This document shows positions 54,995 to 64,000 of a stretch of 64,000 bases of DNA, piece by piece. The notes beneath the pieces are model-generated. The model was not told where the DNA came from and searched no databases. It was given only the letters and a program-made list of their open reading frames with translations. A program made the position numbers and the translations under genes. This stretch comes from Hyunsoonleella ulvae (GTDB lineage: Bacteria > Bacteroidota > Bacteroidia > Flavobacteriales > Flavobacteriaceae). Each line of letters opens with the position of its first letter. Positions within the stretch are counted from its first letter, which is position 1. The stretch covers positions 290,509 through 354,508 of the forward strand of contig NZ_JAEPJQ010000004.1 in NCBI RefSeq assembly GCF_016827605.1, given 5' to 3'.

Positions 54995-55696
54995 TTATGT
55001 AGGTTCGTTTAAATGATCTAAAAACTCTAAAGAATTGGCTTCCATTTGGTAAACCACTTTATTGGTTCTTACCACAAGGTGATTGTACGCTATGTAACCA
55101 ACAATACCCACAATTAATCCTGCTACTGTAGTTGTCATGGCTGTGTAAAGCCCACTTGCTAGGGTATCCATTTGAATTGTACCTCCTGCATTGGCAAGTT
55201 CAAAAATTGCTAAAATCATTCCAATTACCGTTCCTAAGAATCCAATCATTGGAGCCGCTCCTGAAATTGTTGCCAATACGCTCACATTTTTTTCTAGCTT
55301 GTAGATTTCTAATCGCCCTGCATTTTCAATTGCAGTATTGATATCCGCTAAAGGTTTTCCTATTCTTGTTATACCTTTTGCTATGAGTCTTGACACTGGA
55401 GAGTTAACTTGGGCACATAACATTTGGGCGGAATCAATTTTACCGTTACTTACATGATCTTTAATTTGATTCATGAAATTTGCATCGACCTTTGACGCTG
55501 CTTTTATTGCAAAAAGCCTTTCAAAATAAATATATGTCGCCACTATAAGCAGCAAAAATAATATAGCGATAATGATTTGACCAGCAGCGCCACCGCTACT
55601 AATAAGCTCTATTATGGAAAGTGTCTTTTCAACAGATTCCCCATCTGTTAATTCTGCGCCTTCTTGGGTGCTTTGTAGTAATAATATGTTTAGCAT
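54995..55696 (-). CDS. MotA/TolQ/ExbB-family proton channel protein
   Basis: Membrane protein of 233 aa from the ATG at 55696. Three helices (about 38-58, 140-162, 180-203) and the family signature APMIGFLGTVIGMILAIFEL and TMTTTVAGLIVGIVGYIAYN. It works with the TolR-like and TonB-like proteins that follow in one transcript. TolQ rather than ExbB is favoured weakly, by gene order. Confidence 0.93.
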   Translation of the reverse strand: MLNILLLQSTQEGAELTDGESVEKTLSIIELISSGGAAGQIIIAILFLLLIVATYIYFERLFAIKAASKVDANFMNQIKDHVSNGKIDSAQMLCAQVNSPVSRLIAKGITRIGKPLADINTAIENAGRLEIYKLEKNVSVLATISGAAPMIGFLGTVIGMILAIFELANAGGTIQMDTLASGLYTAMTTTVAGLIVGIVGYIAYNHLVVRTNKVVYQMEANSLEFLDHLNEPT

Positions 55697-55782
55697 ATAG
55701 TTTTGGGTTAAATGCAACTGTATAACGTTAGTTTTGTTGCTAAAGTATAATGTTTAAGGTTTTCAGTTTTATTTATAGCTTT

Positions 55783-55819
55783 CAAAAAAAAGAAAGATTA
55801 GTAAAAATACTAATCTTTC
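55783..55819 (-). terminator. Intrinsic terminator after nhaD
   Basis: Twelve-bp perfect stem GAAAGATTAGTA/TACTAATCTTTC (55792-55803 with 55808-55819), loop AAAA, followed on the minus strand by T residues. It lies 28 bases past the nhaD stop. Confidence 0.88.
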
Positions 55820-55846
55820 AAATTTTATACCAATTAATATTTCTAG

Positions 55847-57238
55847 TTAAAATAATGTTCTGGTTACCATAAATGCTGCAGCTCCAACTAAAAAACCAGC
55901 TAGTGCTAACCAGGAAATCTTTTTTAAATACCAGAAAAAATCTATTTTTTCCATTCCCATTGCAACTACACCAGCTGCTGAACCTATGATTAACATACTT
56001 CCACCCGTTCCTGCTGAATATGCAATAAAGTGCCACAACTCATGATCTAGAGGTTCAGAAAACATTCCTAAACTAGCTGCTACCAATGGTACGTTATCTA
56101 TAATGGCTGAACCTATTCCAAGGAATAGTACCACTAAATCCGATACACCGCCTTCATGCATTTCTGTTCCCAACTGCGGTGTGGCTTCTCTTAACCAATC
56201 GGCAGCTCCAAACAAAATCCCTAAAGATTCCAATGCAGCTACAGCCATAAGTATCCCTAAGAAAAATAATATGCTTGGCAGTTCAATCTTGGTTAAAGCT
56301 GTATGCACTGGACTATGATGTGCATGAGCATCATGCTCTTCTGAATCATGACCAGACATACTAAATTTGGAGCTACTATAAATCTCAGCAAACGTAGCTA
56401 CTATACCTAAAGATAACATCATACCTACATAAGGAGGTAAATGTGTTATAACTTTAAAAACTGGCACAAAAATAATTGCCCCTAAACCTAAATACAACAT
56501 TGTTCCACTAAATCTAGATTTTGATTGTTCTTTTTCTTCAACGATCTCTAAATTTCCTTTAAATGCTGGTAAAAAAGAGGCTATTAACGATGGTACTACC
56601 ATACAAAGTAACGAGGGTACTAATAGGTAACCTATTAAATGTCCTGTAGACACTTTGTCTCCAATCCATAGCATCGTTGTGGTAACGTCCCCTATTGGAG
56701 ACCAAGCCCCTCCTGCATTCGCAGCTATAATTATTAAACCTGCATACCATATTCTAACATCCCTATCTTTTACTATTTTCTGAAGAATAGATATCAAAAC
56801 GATAGTAGCAGTTAAATTATCTATGATTGCAGAAAGTATGAACGCCAGAATTGAAAATATCCATAGAATTTTAGACTTTTTCTTGGTTTTGATAAAGCCT
56901 TTAATTGTAGCAAACCCATCAAAATAATCAATAATCTCTACTATAGTCATAGCTCCTAAGAGGAATACCAATATTTCTGCAGTTTTACCAAGATGATGCA
57001 ACAATGTTTCTTCCATTAGATGCATCTTTTCATCATGTTCCAGCAAACCAAAATTTTCTAGAAGTGCATGTTTTCCCGAATCAAACCACTGCGGAAAACT
57101 TTCTATCCCTAGCGCTATTAAAGCCCAACTTATAGCCATCATTACCAAGGCTGGGATTAATTTATCTATTTTAATACTGTGCTCTAAAGTTATGGCTAAA
57201 TAGCCCATAACAAATACTAGGATAATCGCTGCTTCCAT
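55847..57238 (-). CDS. nhaD: Na+/H+ antiporter NhaD family
   Basis: Sodium:proton antiporter of 463 aa with about 11 to 12 transmembrane helices. The NhaD block ILSAIIDNLTATIVLISIL, NAGGAWSPIGDVTTTMLW and the second repeat block IGSAIIDNVPLVAASLG are intact. A His/Asp-rich loop (SGHDSEEHDAHAHHSP) in the middle could sense pH or metals. It follows the Glu/Leu-type dehydrogenase gene by ten bases, and the operon ends in a terminator. A Na+-adapted (marine-type) life style fits. Confidence 0.94.
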   Translation of the reverse strand: MEAAIILVFVMGYLAITLEHSIKIDKLIPALVMMAISWALIALGIESFPQWFDSGKHALLENFGLLEHDEKMHLMEETLLHHLGKTAEILVFLLGAMTIVEIIDYFDGFATIKGFIKTKKKSKILWIFSILAFILSAIIDNLTATIVLISILQKIVKDRDVRIWYAGLIIIAANAGGAWSPIGDVTTTMLWIGDKVSTGHLIGYLLVPSLLCMVVPSLIASFLPAFKGNLEIVEEKEQSKSRFSGTMLYLGLGAIIFVPVFKVITHLPPYVGMMLSLGIVATFAEIYSSSKFSMSGHDSEEHDAHAHHSPVHTALTKIELPSILFFLGILMAVAALESLGILFGAADWLREATPQLGTEMHEGGVSDLVVLFLGIGSAIIDNVPLVAASLGMFSEPLDHELWHFIAYSAGTGGSMLIIGSAAGVVAMGMEKIDFFWYLKKISWLALAGFLVGAAAFMVTRTLF

Positions 57239-57248
57239 AAATTCAATT

Positions 57249-58475
57249 TTATATCAGTTGGTTAAGCGCAATCTCAAAAGCTGTTGCGCTAATTTTAGTT
57301 TTAGTTTTATTTTTTTTGTGTATGCTTTCTAATACTTTTCTAATAGTTGAGGAGGTATCATTAAATATAGCTTCATCTGTCATCTGTACTTTTCTTTCCA
57401 TAAAATAGGCAAAAACCCTAGCCATTCCGCAATTTGATATAAAATCTGGGATTAAGCTTACTTTAGAGTCTGTATGTTCCATAATAGGACCAAAAAATAT
57501 CTCTTTATCAGCAAATGGTACATTAGCTCCACAAGAAATTACCTCTAAACCGCTATTAATCATTTTATCAATTTGCTGAATGGAAATTAATCTTGATGCA
57601 GCGCATGGTGTAAAAATCTCGGTTTGCAAGCCCCAAATTCTTTTATTTACCTCTTCAAAAGGAATTAAATTATCGGCTACTAAAATATTACCCTTTTTCG
57701 CAAGAAACAAATGATTTATATCATGAAATGTAAAACCTTCTTCTTTAATTACCCCTCCAACAATATCGATAATGCCAACAATTTTCACACCCATTTGTGC
57801 CAGATAAAAAGCTGCTGCTGCACCTACATTTCCAAAACCCTGAATAACAGCTCTTTTCCCCTTTATTGAACCTCCATAAATATCATAAAAATGTTTGGTA
57901 GCTTCAGCAACTCCAAATCCAGTTATCATATCTGCAACAGTAAATTTTCTTGTAACATCAGGAGAATACAATGGGTTTTCTATAACCTTTATTACACCTT
58001 GGCGTAATTGTCCTATCCTATTTATCTTATCTGCCTCTGTAGGTTTGAAAAATCCATTAAACACTCCTTCTTGTGGGTGCCAAACACCACTCTCTTCTGT
58101 AATAGGGATAACTTCGTTAATTTCATCAACGTTTAAATCCCCTCCAGTGCCATAATAGCTCTTTAGCAATGGAGAAACAGCTCTATACCAGCGTTCTAAA
58201 ACTCCCTTTTTTCTTGGGTCTTTTGGATCGAAATTAATTCCTGATTTAGCACCTCCAATAGGTGGGCCCGATACTGTAAATTTGATTTCCATTGTTTTGG
58301 CCAGAGATAATACTTCATTCATATCTAAACCCTTTCGCATTCTTGTACCTCCTCCGGCGGCTCCTCCTCTTAATGAATTTATAACTACCCATCCCTCTGC
58401 TTCGGTTTGAGCATCTTTCCAATAGAAAACAATTTCTGGTGCTTTATTTTCGTACTTATGTAATAATACTTTCAT
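57249..58475 (-). CDS. Glu/Leu/Phe/Val family amino-acid dehydrogenase
   Basis: NAD(P)-dependent amino-acid dehydrogenase of 408 aa. The catalytic Lys segment is PPIGGAKSGINFDP, followed by GTGGDLNVDE, with the Rossmann motif VIQGFGNVGAAAAFYLAQ. Substrate choice (glutamate, leucine or other) cannot be settled by eye. It is in an operon with nhaD, ten bases apart. The -7 box is far upstream. Confidence 0.92.
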   Translation of the reverse strand: MKVLLHKYENKAPEIVFYWKDAQTEAEGWVVINSLRGGAAGGGTRMRKGLDMNEVLSLAKTMEIKFTVSGPPIGGAKSGINFDPKDPRKKGVLERWYRAVSPLLKSYYGTGGDLNVDEINEVIPITEESGVWHPQEGVFNGFFKPTEADKINRIGQLRQGVIKVIENPLYSPDVTRKFTVADMITGFGVAEATKHFYDIYGGSIKGKRAVIQGFGNVGAAAAFYLAQMGVKIVGIIDIVGGVIKEEGFTFHDINHLFLAKKGNILVADNLIPFEEVNKRIWGLQTEIFTPCAASRLISIQQIDKMINSGLEVISCGANVPFADKEIFFGPIMEHTDSKVSLIPDFISNCGMARVFAYFMERKVQMTDEAIFNDTSSTIRKVLESIHKKNKTKTKISATAFEIALNQLI

Positions 58476-58582
58476 TTTTAATTTTTTATGATTCTTTTAA
58501 ACTAACACATGGCTGATTAAGGACAACTGGATAATGCGAAGCTAAAGCTGATTCATCATAGAAAAATTAAAAATTATTGCAA

Positions 58583-58590
58583 CAAATATA
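58583..58590 (-). promoter_or_regulatory. Putative -7 box for the dehydrogenase-nhaD operon
   Basis: Minus-strand TATATTTG (exact TAnnTTTG) about 107 bases before the dehydrogenase ATG, implying a long leader. No ideal -33 TTG. Confidence 0.38.
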
Positions 58591-58629
58591 AAAAACTATG
58601 AGACCTTAATATATTAAATTGGCATTAAT

Positions 58630-59694
58630 TTAAGGATAATAAACACTTCCTGAAGAATGGTTTTTAATAGCACCTGTAACCGTTTTAAGGCAATTTACCT
58701 CATTTCTGAGTTTAAGCACTCCCAAGAGAGCAAAGATTAGAGCTTCTTTACATTCTGTGATAATTTTATCAGGAAGAATAATTTTATTTTCAGTGTGATA
58801 TTGCATGCGGTTTATAAGGTAATCGTTGTATGCCCCACCACCTGTTACTAAAACCGAAGCATTGTTTTTACTTTGTATTGATTTTGAAATTTGAATAGCG
58901 ATGTGCTCGCAAAATGTGCATAAAATATCTTCAATATTTAATTTATAACGATCTATTAGAGGAAAAACAGACGATATAACCCATTCTACTCCTAGCGACT
59001 TTGGGAACGGTAAACTGTAAAAATCTAAATTGTTAAGCTCGTTTAACAAGCCTTGGTTTATTTTACCTTTAGATGCTATCTTTCCCTTATCATCGTAATC
59101 TAAACCCAACTGTCTTGTATAATAATTAAGTACAATATTTACTGGGCAAATGTCGTAAGCGATATAATCACTATTAATATGTGTTGAAATATTGGCAAAT
59201 CCCCCAAGGTTTAAACAGAAATCGTACTCAAAAAACAAAAGTTTATCTCCAATAGGTACCAATGGTGCTCCTTGCCCTCCTAGTTTTACATCTTGAATCC
59301 TAAAATCGCAAACCACAGTTACATCCAACAACTTTGCTAAAACCGGTAAATTTCCTATTTGATAGGTAAGCCCCTCATCTGGGCAATGAAGTGCCGTATG
59401 ACCATGGGAAGATACAATATCTAGTGATGCTATTGCATTTCTTGAAATAAACTGTTTAATAACTCCTGCGAGAAAAACAGTATATGTTTTATCAATATCC
59501 TTTAGTTCTTCTTTTTGATGGTGTATTAAGTTGCTAAGAGTTTGCTTCCACTCTGTGGCGTATGGTATAGTTTCAAAAAAATGTATTTTAAAAGACCATG
59601 ATTTTTGGTATTCAAAACTAACATATACCAAGTCGATACCATCTAATGAAGTTCCAGACATAACACCGATTACATCGTAAGTATCTTTAATCAT
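58630..59694 (-). CDS. anmK: Anhydro-N-acetylmuramic acid kinase AnmK
   Basis: Kinase of 354 aa from the ATG at 59694; it opens and phosphorylates anhydro-MurNAc to MurNAc-6-phosphate in cell-wall recycling. The N-terminal GVMSGTSLDGID is diagnostic; DFRIQDVKLGGQGAPLVPIGD and the C-terminal VTGGGAYNDYLINRM follow. A GTG extension to 59730 would precede the conserved start and is unlikely. Divergent from the acyl-CoA dehydrogenase gene. Confidence 0.95.
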   Translation of the reverse strand: MIKDTYDVIGVMSGTSLDGIDLVYVSFEYQKSWSFKIHFFETIPYATEWKQTLSNLIHHQKEELKDIDKTYTVFLAGVIKQFISRNAIASLDIVSSHGHTALHCPDEGLTYQIGNLPVLAKLLDVTVVCDFRIQDVKLGGQGAPLVPIGDKLLFFEYDFCLNLGGFANISTHINSDYIAYDICPVNIVLNYYTRQLGLDYDDKGKIASKGKINQGLLNELNNLDFYSLPFPKSLGVEWVISSVFPLIDRYKLNIEDILCTFCEHIAIQISKSIQSKNNASVLVTGGGAYNDYLINRMQYHTENKIILPDKIITECKEALIFALLGVLKLRNEVNCLKTVTGAIKNHSSGSVYYP

Positions 59695-59717
59695 GCATAC
59701 AAAAATAGAAATACAAA

Positions 59718-59748
59718 TTGAAAAATTCACACTAAAAACCTATATTTG
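59718..59748 (+). promoter_or_regulatory. Promoter of the acyl-CoA dehydrogenase gene
   Basis: TTG at 59718-59720, 20-base spacer, TATATTTG at 59741-59748: a full Bacteroidota match, 39 bases before the ATG. Confidence 0.65.
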
Positions 59749-59787
59749 TTAACTTTTTTTATCAAAAACACATTATAATTACGAATT

Positions 59788-60930
59788 ATGAATTTTAACC
59801 TTTCTGAAGAACATAAAATGATTCGTGACGCTGCTCGCGATTTTGCTCAAACCGAATTACTTCCTGGCGTTATAGAACGTGATGAAAAACAACATTTCCC
59901 AGACAATTTAGTAAAGAAAATGGGAGAACTTGGTTTTATGGGCGTTATGGTAGATCCAAAATACGGGGGAAGTGGGATGGATACCGTTTCTTATGTACTT
60001 ATTATGGAAGAACTGTCTAAGGTTGATGCTTCAGCTTCAGTAATCGTTTCAGTAAACAATTCTTTAGTTTGTTATGGTCTTGAAGCTTATGGTACTGAAG
60101 AACAAAAACAAAAATATTTAACAAAACTAGCTACTGGCGAGTGTGTTGGAGCATTTTGTTTAAGCGAACCTGAAGCGGGAAGTGATGCAACATCCCAAAG
60201 AACTACGGCGATTGATAAAGGAGACCATTATGTTATTAACGGTACCAAAAATTGGATTACAAATGGTGGTAGAGCAGATGTTTACTTGGTTATTGCACAA
60301 ACCGATAGAGATAAAGGATCCCATGGCATCAACGCATTTATTGTGGAAAAAGGTATGGAAGGATTTCATATTGGACCTAAAGAAGATAAGCTAGGCATTA
60401 GAGGAAGTGATACGCATACACTACAATTTAATGATGTAAAAGTTCCCAAAGAAAACAGAATTGGGGTCAATGGGTCTGGGTTTAGATTTGCAATGAAAAC
60501 TTTATCGGGTGGTCGCATTGGTATTGCAGCTCAAGCACTAGGCATAGCACAAGGTGCATATGAGTTAGCCTTAAAATATTCTAAAGTTCGCAAAGCTTTT
60601 GGAACGGAAATATGTAACCACCAAGCTATAGCCTTTAAATTAGCTGATATGTATACGGAAATTGAAGCCGCTAGACTGTTGGTAATGAAAGCAGCAATCG
60701 ATAAAGATGAAGGTAACAACTACGACAAATCGAGTGCGATGGCAAAATTATACGCTTCTAAAGTAGCGATGGAGCAAACAGTTGAGGCTGTTCAAATTCA
60801 TGGAGGAAATGGTTTTGTAAAAGAATATCATGTAGAACGCTTAATGAGAGATGCAAAAATCACGCAGATTTATGAGGGCACCTCAGAAATACAAAAAATT
60901 GTTATTTCAAGAAGTATTATAAGGGATTAA
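59788..60930 (+). CDS. Acyl-CoA dehydrogenase
   Basis: FAD-dependent acyl-CoA dehydrogenase of 380 aa, short-chain (butyryl-CoA) type by sequence. The FAD/substrate region is CLSEPEAGSDATSQRTTA and NGTKNWITNGGRAD; the base Glu lies in QIYEGTSEIQKIVISR at the C-terminus. It oxidises acyl-CoA in fatty acid or amino acid breakdown. Single gene, convergent with the T9SS type B protein gene, 11 bases apart. Confidence 0.95.
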   Translation: MNFNLSEEHKMIRDAARDFAQTELLPGVIERDEKQHFPDNLVKKMGELGFMGVMVDPKYGGSGMDTVSYVLIMEELSKVDASASVIVSVNNSLVCYGLEAYGTEEQKQKYLTKLATGECVGAFCLSEPEAGSDATSQRTTAIDKGDHYVINGTKNWITNGGRADVYLVIAQTDRDKGSHGINAFIVEKGMEGFHIGPKEDKLGIRGSDTHTLQFNDVKVPKENRIGVNGSGFRFAMKTLSGGRIGIAAQALGIAQGAYELALKYSKVRKAFGTEICNHQAIAFKLADMYTEIEAARLLVMKAAIDKDEGNNYDKSSAMAKLYASKVAMEQTVEAVQIHGGNGFVKEYHVERLMRDAKITQIYEGTSEIQKIVISRSIIRD

Positions 60931-60941
60931 ACTTTCCTTAT

Positions 60942-63728
60942 TTACCTCTTAAGGGTAAAATGTCCGCGATCGATACTACCATCTTTAAAAATAGCCTCAT
61001 ACCAATAATCATTTTGCGGAACTAAGTTGCCATTATACGTACCATCCCAACTGTAATTGTTTGTTTCGTTCAAGTACGAAATTAGTTTACCAAATCTATC
61101 GTAAATTTTAATGATAATAGATTCTAATTCATTTTCAGGTAACCCTAGAACAGTCCAAAAATCATTAACACCATCATTATTTGGTGTAAAGAAACTTGGA
61201 TACCCTAATATATACACATCTTCCTCTACAGTTGGTTCGCACTGGTTTACATCCCTAACATAAATGGTATGCTTACCTGCTGGTATATTCTCAAAACTAT
61301 AGGAACCTTGTCCTTCAAAATATGTAATATTATCCATAGAAAACTCGTAACTACTAGATCCATCAATTTCTATCTCTATAACATGGCTATTCTTAAATAG
61401 CTTATTAACTCCTATTCTCGTAAAAGAGGGGCGCTCTGTTCTATTAATTATAAACCCCTTACTGTTAGAGCATTCTATTCCATTTTCAAACTTATAAGCA
61501 ATGTGTTGGTACGCACCTACCTCACTTAAACTTAATTCTCTTTGGGTTGATATTATTTCTCCACTGGCACCATTTATCCATTCATATCTATCATTAGTAA
61601 TATCACCCGATAATACTATGGGTTGGTTCTTGCAAATCAGGTATTCATTCTCTATATCTATCTTGGGAAAAGGATTTACAATAAGATTTATTGAAGATAT
61701 ACCACTACAAGCTAAATCTTCTTCTTGCGCTCTAACCCAAATAGTTGTAGTCTCTGAAGTAAAAAAGCGTTCTCTTATTTCATTAGATTGGGTTAAGGCA
61801 TCATTTAATGTTGGATAATATTTTAAGCTAGTAGATGCGTCCAAATTAAATTCATTTCTAATATCTTCCTTCTTAAACCCTATAGAAAAAATTCCAAGTC
61901 CATCTTCAGAAGCTATATTTGAGTCATCGCAGGCATACATGTCTGCAATATCTCCCAAATCAATAAACACCGCCGATACCACAAAAGAAGTTATTTCAAA
62001 ACACCCATTCTCGTTTGTAACCCTTACAAATATCTCCTGATTAGGCTCCGTATTAGTATAACTTTCAGGATTAGAAATTGACTGTATATTCAACTCTGCA
62101 TTTTCTCTACTCTCAAAAAACAACAAATCTTCATTGAACAGGGAATCGGTAATTTTATCTCTTATCGTATTTAAGTTGAATAATGAGATCCCATCTGTAT
62201 CAACATCACATTGCACCAATTCTTGATCTTCTATCAAGCTAGGGATTCTGTATACCCTTATGTCTTTGGCAACTGTTATCGGGCAATTATTTACAGTAAT
62301 TGTTACCTGTACTTCATAATTACCTGGTGCAGCATATATATGTTGTGGAGTAATATCATTTGATGTATTACCATCTCCAAAATCCCACTGCGCTTCAGTT
62401 ATTTCTCCATATGTATCCACACTCATTGGAATAGGTTCCCCTATACATACGTTTTCAGCTATTATTCGTGTTCTGAAATAAGACTGAATAAATGTGGGAA
62501 GTCCTAACCTAGATTTTCCACTTACTAAATTTACAGAATTATGCTCGTAATTGGCTCGAACACCTAAAATTTCTGGATGATTGACTTGCCCAAGAAATGA
62601 TGTTCCAATATTTTCACTAATAGTCAAGGCCCTGTAAATTTTTCCATTCTTAGCGAGTTGAAGATTCCCAGCCGCAAAACCATTATTCTCTTCATGTAAA
62701 GAAGTAGAATACTGTTGAGGATTCATATTAGCAATATCGTATTGATACAGTAAATTTTTCTTGATTTCGTCTGGAGGATCTCCAAACATACCTTGACGAA
62801 CCAAGGAAGCATACAAATACTTAGAATCGTTTGAAAACTCAACTCCATATGCTGAAACAATTTCAAAAAATGTAAAGGATGTTAAAAAATCTCTTTTACT
62901 ACTTACTACACCGTTTTCTGGATTAAAGTCGAAAACCGTTAAATGATCTGATAAAGATTCTGGTCTGTAATTTGCACAAGCAATCTTTTGACCATTGGGA
63001 GAAAATTTCATTTGACCTACTTGCAGACCTTTATAACCTAAACCATCTGTAATCACTGGACTTTCAATATCTCCATTCTCTTCTATTTTGTATGCATAAA
63101 AAGAAGTGAATTCATCGTTTTGATTTTTCCGTGTTGTTAGCAACCAAATAGATTTTCCATCTGCATGGTGGACTGCTGTGAGTTTCCCAACATCTGGTCT
63201 ATTCAACAAAGCTTCATTCTTTAAAACTACTCCTCCCAAACCTCCATCGCTTCCCATATCAACAATAGAATACCTTAAACCATCAGCTGTAGTAATAGTA
63301 AATATATAATACATCCCTACACTATCTGTTATAGGAATAATTATTGTGTTAAGTAAAACAGGCGGTTCTGTAATTATTGGCCCACCCATACCAAGGGTTC
63401 CTGTTAGTACGCCATTTTGCATTATCCTGTGGTTTCGATTCCATACATTAGTCCCGTTTGTATAAAATAGTAGATTACCATCCTTATCTGAAATTGTGGC
63501 GCATGCGCTAGGAGCTATCATGGCTCCATTAGTAAGTACTTGAGGATCATTTTGAAGATCAAAAAGCAATCCAGCTTTTTCCCCAAAATACCAATGATTG
63601 GTATGGTTTTGTGCAGATAAGTTGTCTTCTACGTTAAATAAAGATAAAACAAGCACTATAAAGACATATCTGCAACGAGTACAAACTTTGGAAAAGATTA
63701 CATATCTCTTTAATAGCAGATAAATCAT
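60942..63728 (-). CDS. T9SS type B sorting-domain surface protein with PKD domain
   Basis: Secreted protein of 928 aa from the ATG at 63728 (an in-frame TTG start nine codons earlier is unlikely). A signal peptide ends near NLSAQ. Residues about 45-420 look like a repeat/propeller-type region with WYFGEKAGLLFDL, common in gliding-motility-associated proteins. A PKD domain (WDFGDGNTSNDITPQHIY ... NYEVQVTI) follows. The C-terminus is a type B sorting domain (FFTPNNDGVNDFWTVLG ... KIYDRFGKLI ... NYSWDGTYNG), so export is through the T9SS. The role is unknown; surface adhesin or gliding accessory is plausible. Confidence 0.9.
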   Translation of the reverse strand: MIYLLLKRYVIFSKVCTRCRYVFIVLVLSLFNVEDNLSAQNHTNHWYFGEKAGLLFDLQNDPQVLTNGAMIAPSACATISDKDGNLLFYTNGTNVWNRNHRIMQNGVLTGTLGMGGPIITEPPVLLNTIIIPITDSVGMYYIFTITTADGLRYSIVDMGSDGGLGGVVLKNEALLNRPDVGKLTAVHHADGKSIWLLTTRKNQNDEFTSFYAYKIEENGDIESPVITDGLGYKGLQVGQMKFSPNGQKIACANYRPESLSDHLTVFDFNPENGVVSSKRDFLTSFTFFEIVSAYGVEFSNDSKYLYASLVRQGMFGDPPDEIKKNLLYQYDIANMNPQQYSTSLHEENNGFAAGNLQLAKNGKIYRALTISENIGTSFLGQVNHPEILGVRANYEHNSVNLVSGKSRLGLPTFIQSYFRTRIIAENVCIGEPIPMSVDTYGEITEAQWDFGDGNTSNDITPQHIYAAPGNYEVQVTITVNNCPITVAKDIRVYRIPSLIEDQELVQCDVDTDGISLFNLNTIRDKITDSLFNEDLLFFESRENAELNIQSISNPESYTNTEPNQEIFVRVTNENGCFEITSFVVSAVFIDLGDIADMYACDDSNIASEDGLGIFSIGFKKEDIRNEFNLDASTSLKYYPTLNDALTQSNEIRERFFTSETTTIWVRAQEEDLACSGISSINLIVNPFPKIDIENEYLICKNQPIVLSGDITNDRYEWINGASGEIISTQRELSLSEVGAYQHIAYKFENGIECSNSKGFIINRTERPSFTRIGVNKLFKNSHVIEIEIDGSSSYEFSMDNITYFEGQGSYSFENIPAGKHTIYVRDVNQCEPTVEEDVYILGYPSFFTPNNDGVNDFWTVLGLPENELESIIIKIYDRFGKLISYLNETNNYSWDGTYNGNLVPQNDYWYEAIFKDGSIDRGHFTLKR

Positions 63729-63898
63729 AGCATTAAAAACAGAAGTTTCCAACAAATTTAATCATTCTCTATCATTAAAGCATGCATTTTAACGAAAGGT
63801 TAATGCCTTTCTTCCTGAATTATAGTCTATTGAAAAAATCTTAGTTATTCATTTTTTTAAACTATAGTATAGACTAAACTTTAAAGTAAAGTTCGAGC

Positions 63899-63936
63899 AA
63901 AAAAAAGCACCTACCATAACCATGATAAGTGCTTTC
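63899..63936 (-). terminator. Terminator after the 5S rRNA
   Basis: Minus-strand AAAGCAC/GTGCTTT stem with an inner weaker TATCA/TGGTA pairing, followed by eight T residues. Closes the rRNA operon. Confidence 0.82.
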
Positions 63937-63942
63937 AAAAAA

Positions 63943-64000
63943 GGCGGCGACCTACTCTTCCACAAGTGTAGTACCATCGGCGCTAATGGGCTTAACTTCT
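63943..64000 (-). rRNA. rrf: 5S rRNA, 3' part, cut by the window edge
   Basis: The minus strand reads AAGTTAAGCCCATTAGCGCC, then GATGGTACT and GAGTAGGTCGCCGCC, which is the 3' half of Bacteroidota 5S rRNA. The 5' half and the rest of the operon lie to the right of the window. The 3' end is placed at about 63943. Confidence 0.93.

Noticed and set aside
1..64000. Prophage, insertion sequence, CRISPR-Cas or defence island
   Set aside because: No transposase, integrase, phage structural, Cas or recognised defence gene was seen in any frame; the gene content is mostly metabolic and envelope-related.

Overview
The window is chromosomal DNA of a Bacteroidota bacterium, almost certainly a marine-type member of the Flavobacteriaceae. 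The DNA is AT-rich and genes rarely have a Shine-Dalgarno. Several starts are preceded by the Bacteroidota -7 box TAnnTTTG. There is a complete gldJ / porU / porV block of the gliding and type IX secretion (T9SS) machinery, and two proteins carry T9SS sorting tails. I cannot name the genus or species.

Layout. 1-11.4 kb: end of a large alpha-2-macroglobulin gene, a LytS/LytTR two-component pair, DoxX, a lipoprotein, a T9SS-sorted M64 peptidase, an SDR and a DUF4136 lipoprotein. 11.6-17.9 kb: obg, an hpt-adk fusion, purK-purE, and an M3 oligopeptidase preceded by a 28-bp perfect palindrome; two copies of a small palindromic repeat lie here. 18.0-21.3 kb: a GbsR/MarR-type regulator and an operon of three small membrane proteins (two are paralogues), a TIGR01777 epimerase and a DUF2071 protein; the same operator lies before the regulator and before the operon. 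21.4-23.0 kb: an ECF sigma factor, a candidate anti-sigma protein and a UbiA-like membrane protein. 23.1-28.6 kb: gcvP, then a KASIII-like synthase / methyltransferase-like / glycosyltransferase operon. 28.6-39.1 kb: secreted nuclease and PafA-type phosphatase, an MlaE/MlaF-type lipid ABC transporter, DUF389, GDP-mannose synthesis, a SprT-like protein, two SDRs, a HAD phosphatase and an M28 peptidase. 39.2-51.1 kb: pdhC-pdhA, cdd, porV, porU, gldJ, murF. 51.1-52.4 kb: an XRE regulator, two orphan small genes, a candidate structured RNA and tRNA-Val. 52.5-64 kb: folC, a TonB/TolR/TolQ set, nhaD, a Glu/Leu dehydrogenase, anmK, an acyl-CoA dehydrogenase, a large T9SS type B protein, and the 3' end of a 5S rRNA that belongs to an rRNA operon lying beyond the right edge.

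How the genes work together. The T9SS genes (outer-membrane shuttle PorV, sortase PorU, lipoprotein GldJ) act on cargo such as the M64 peptidase and the type B protein encoded here. The nuclease/phosphatase pair could release phosphate from nucleic acids outside the cytoplasm. The rest is mostly central metabolism (purines, glycine cleavage, pyruvate dehydrogenase, folate) and envelope upkeep (MurF, AnmK, Mla, Tol). I see no prophage, insertion sequence, CRISPR array or defence island. The least-explained parts are the GbsR operon with its paired operators, the XRE / small gene / RNA segment beside tRNA-Val, and the KASIII-methyltransferase-GT2 operon.
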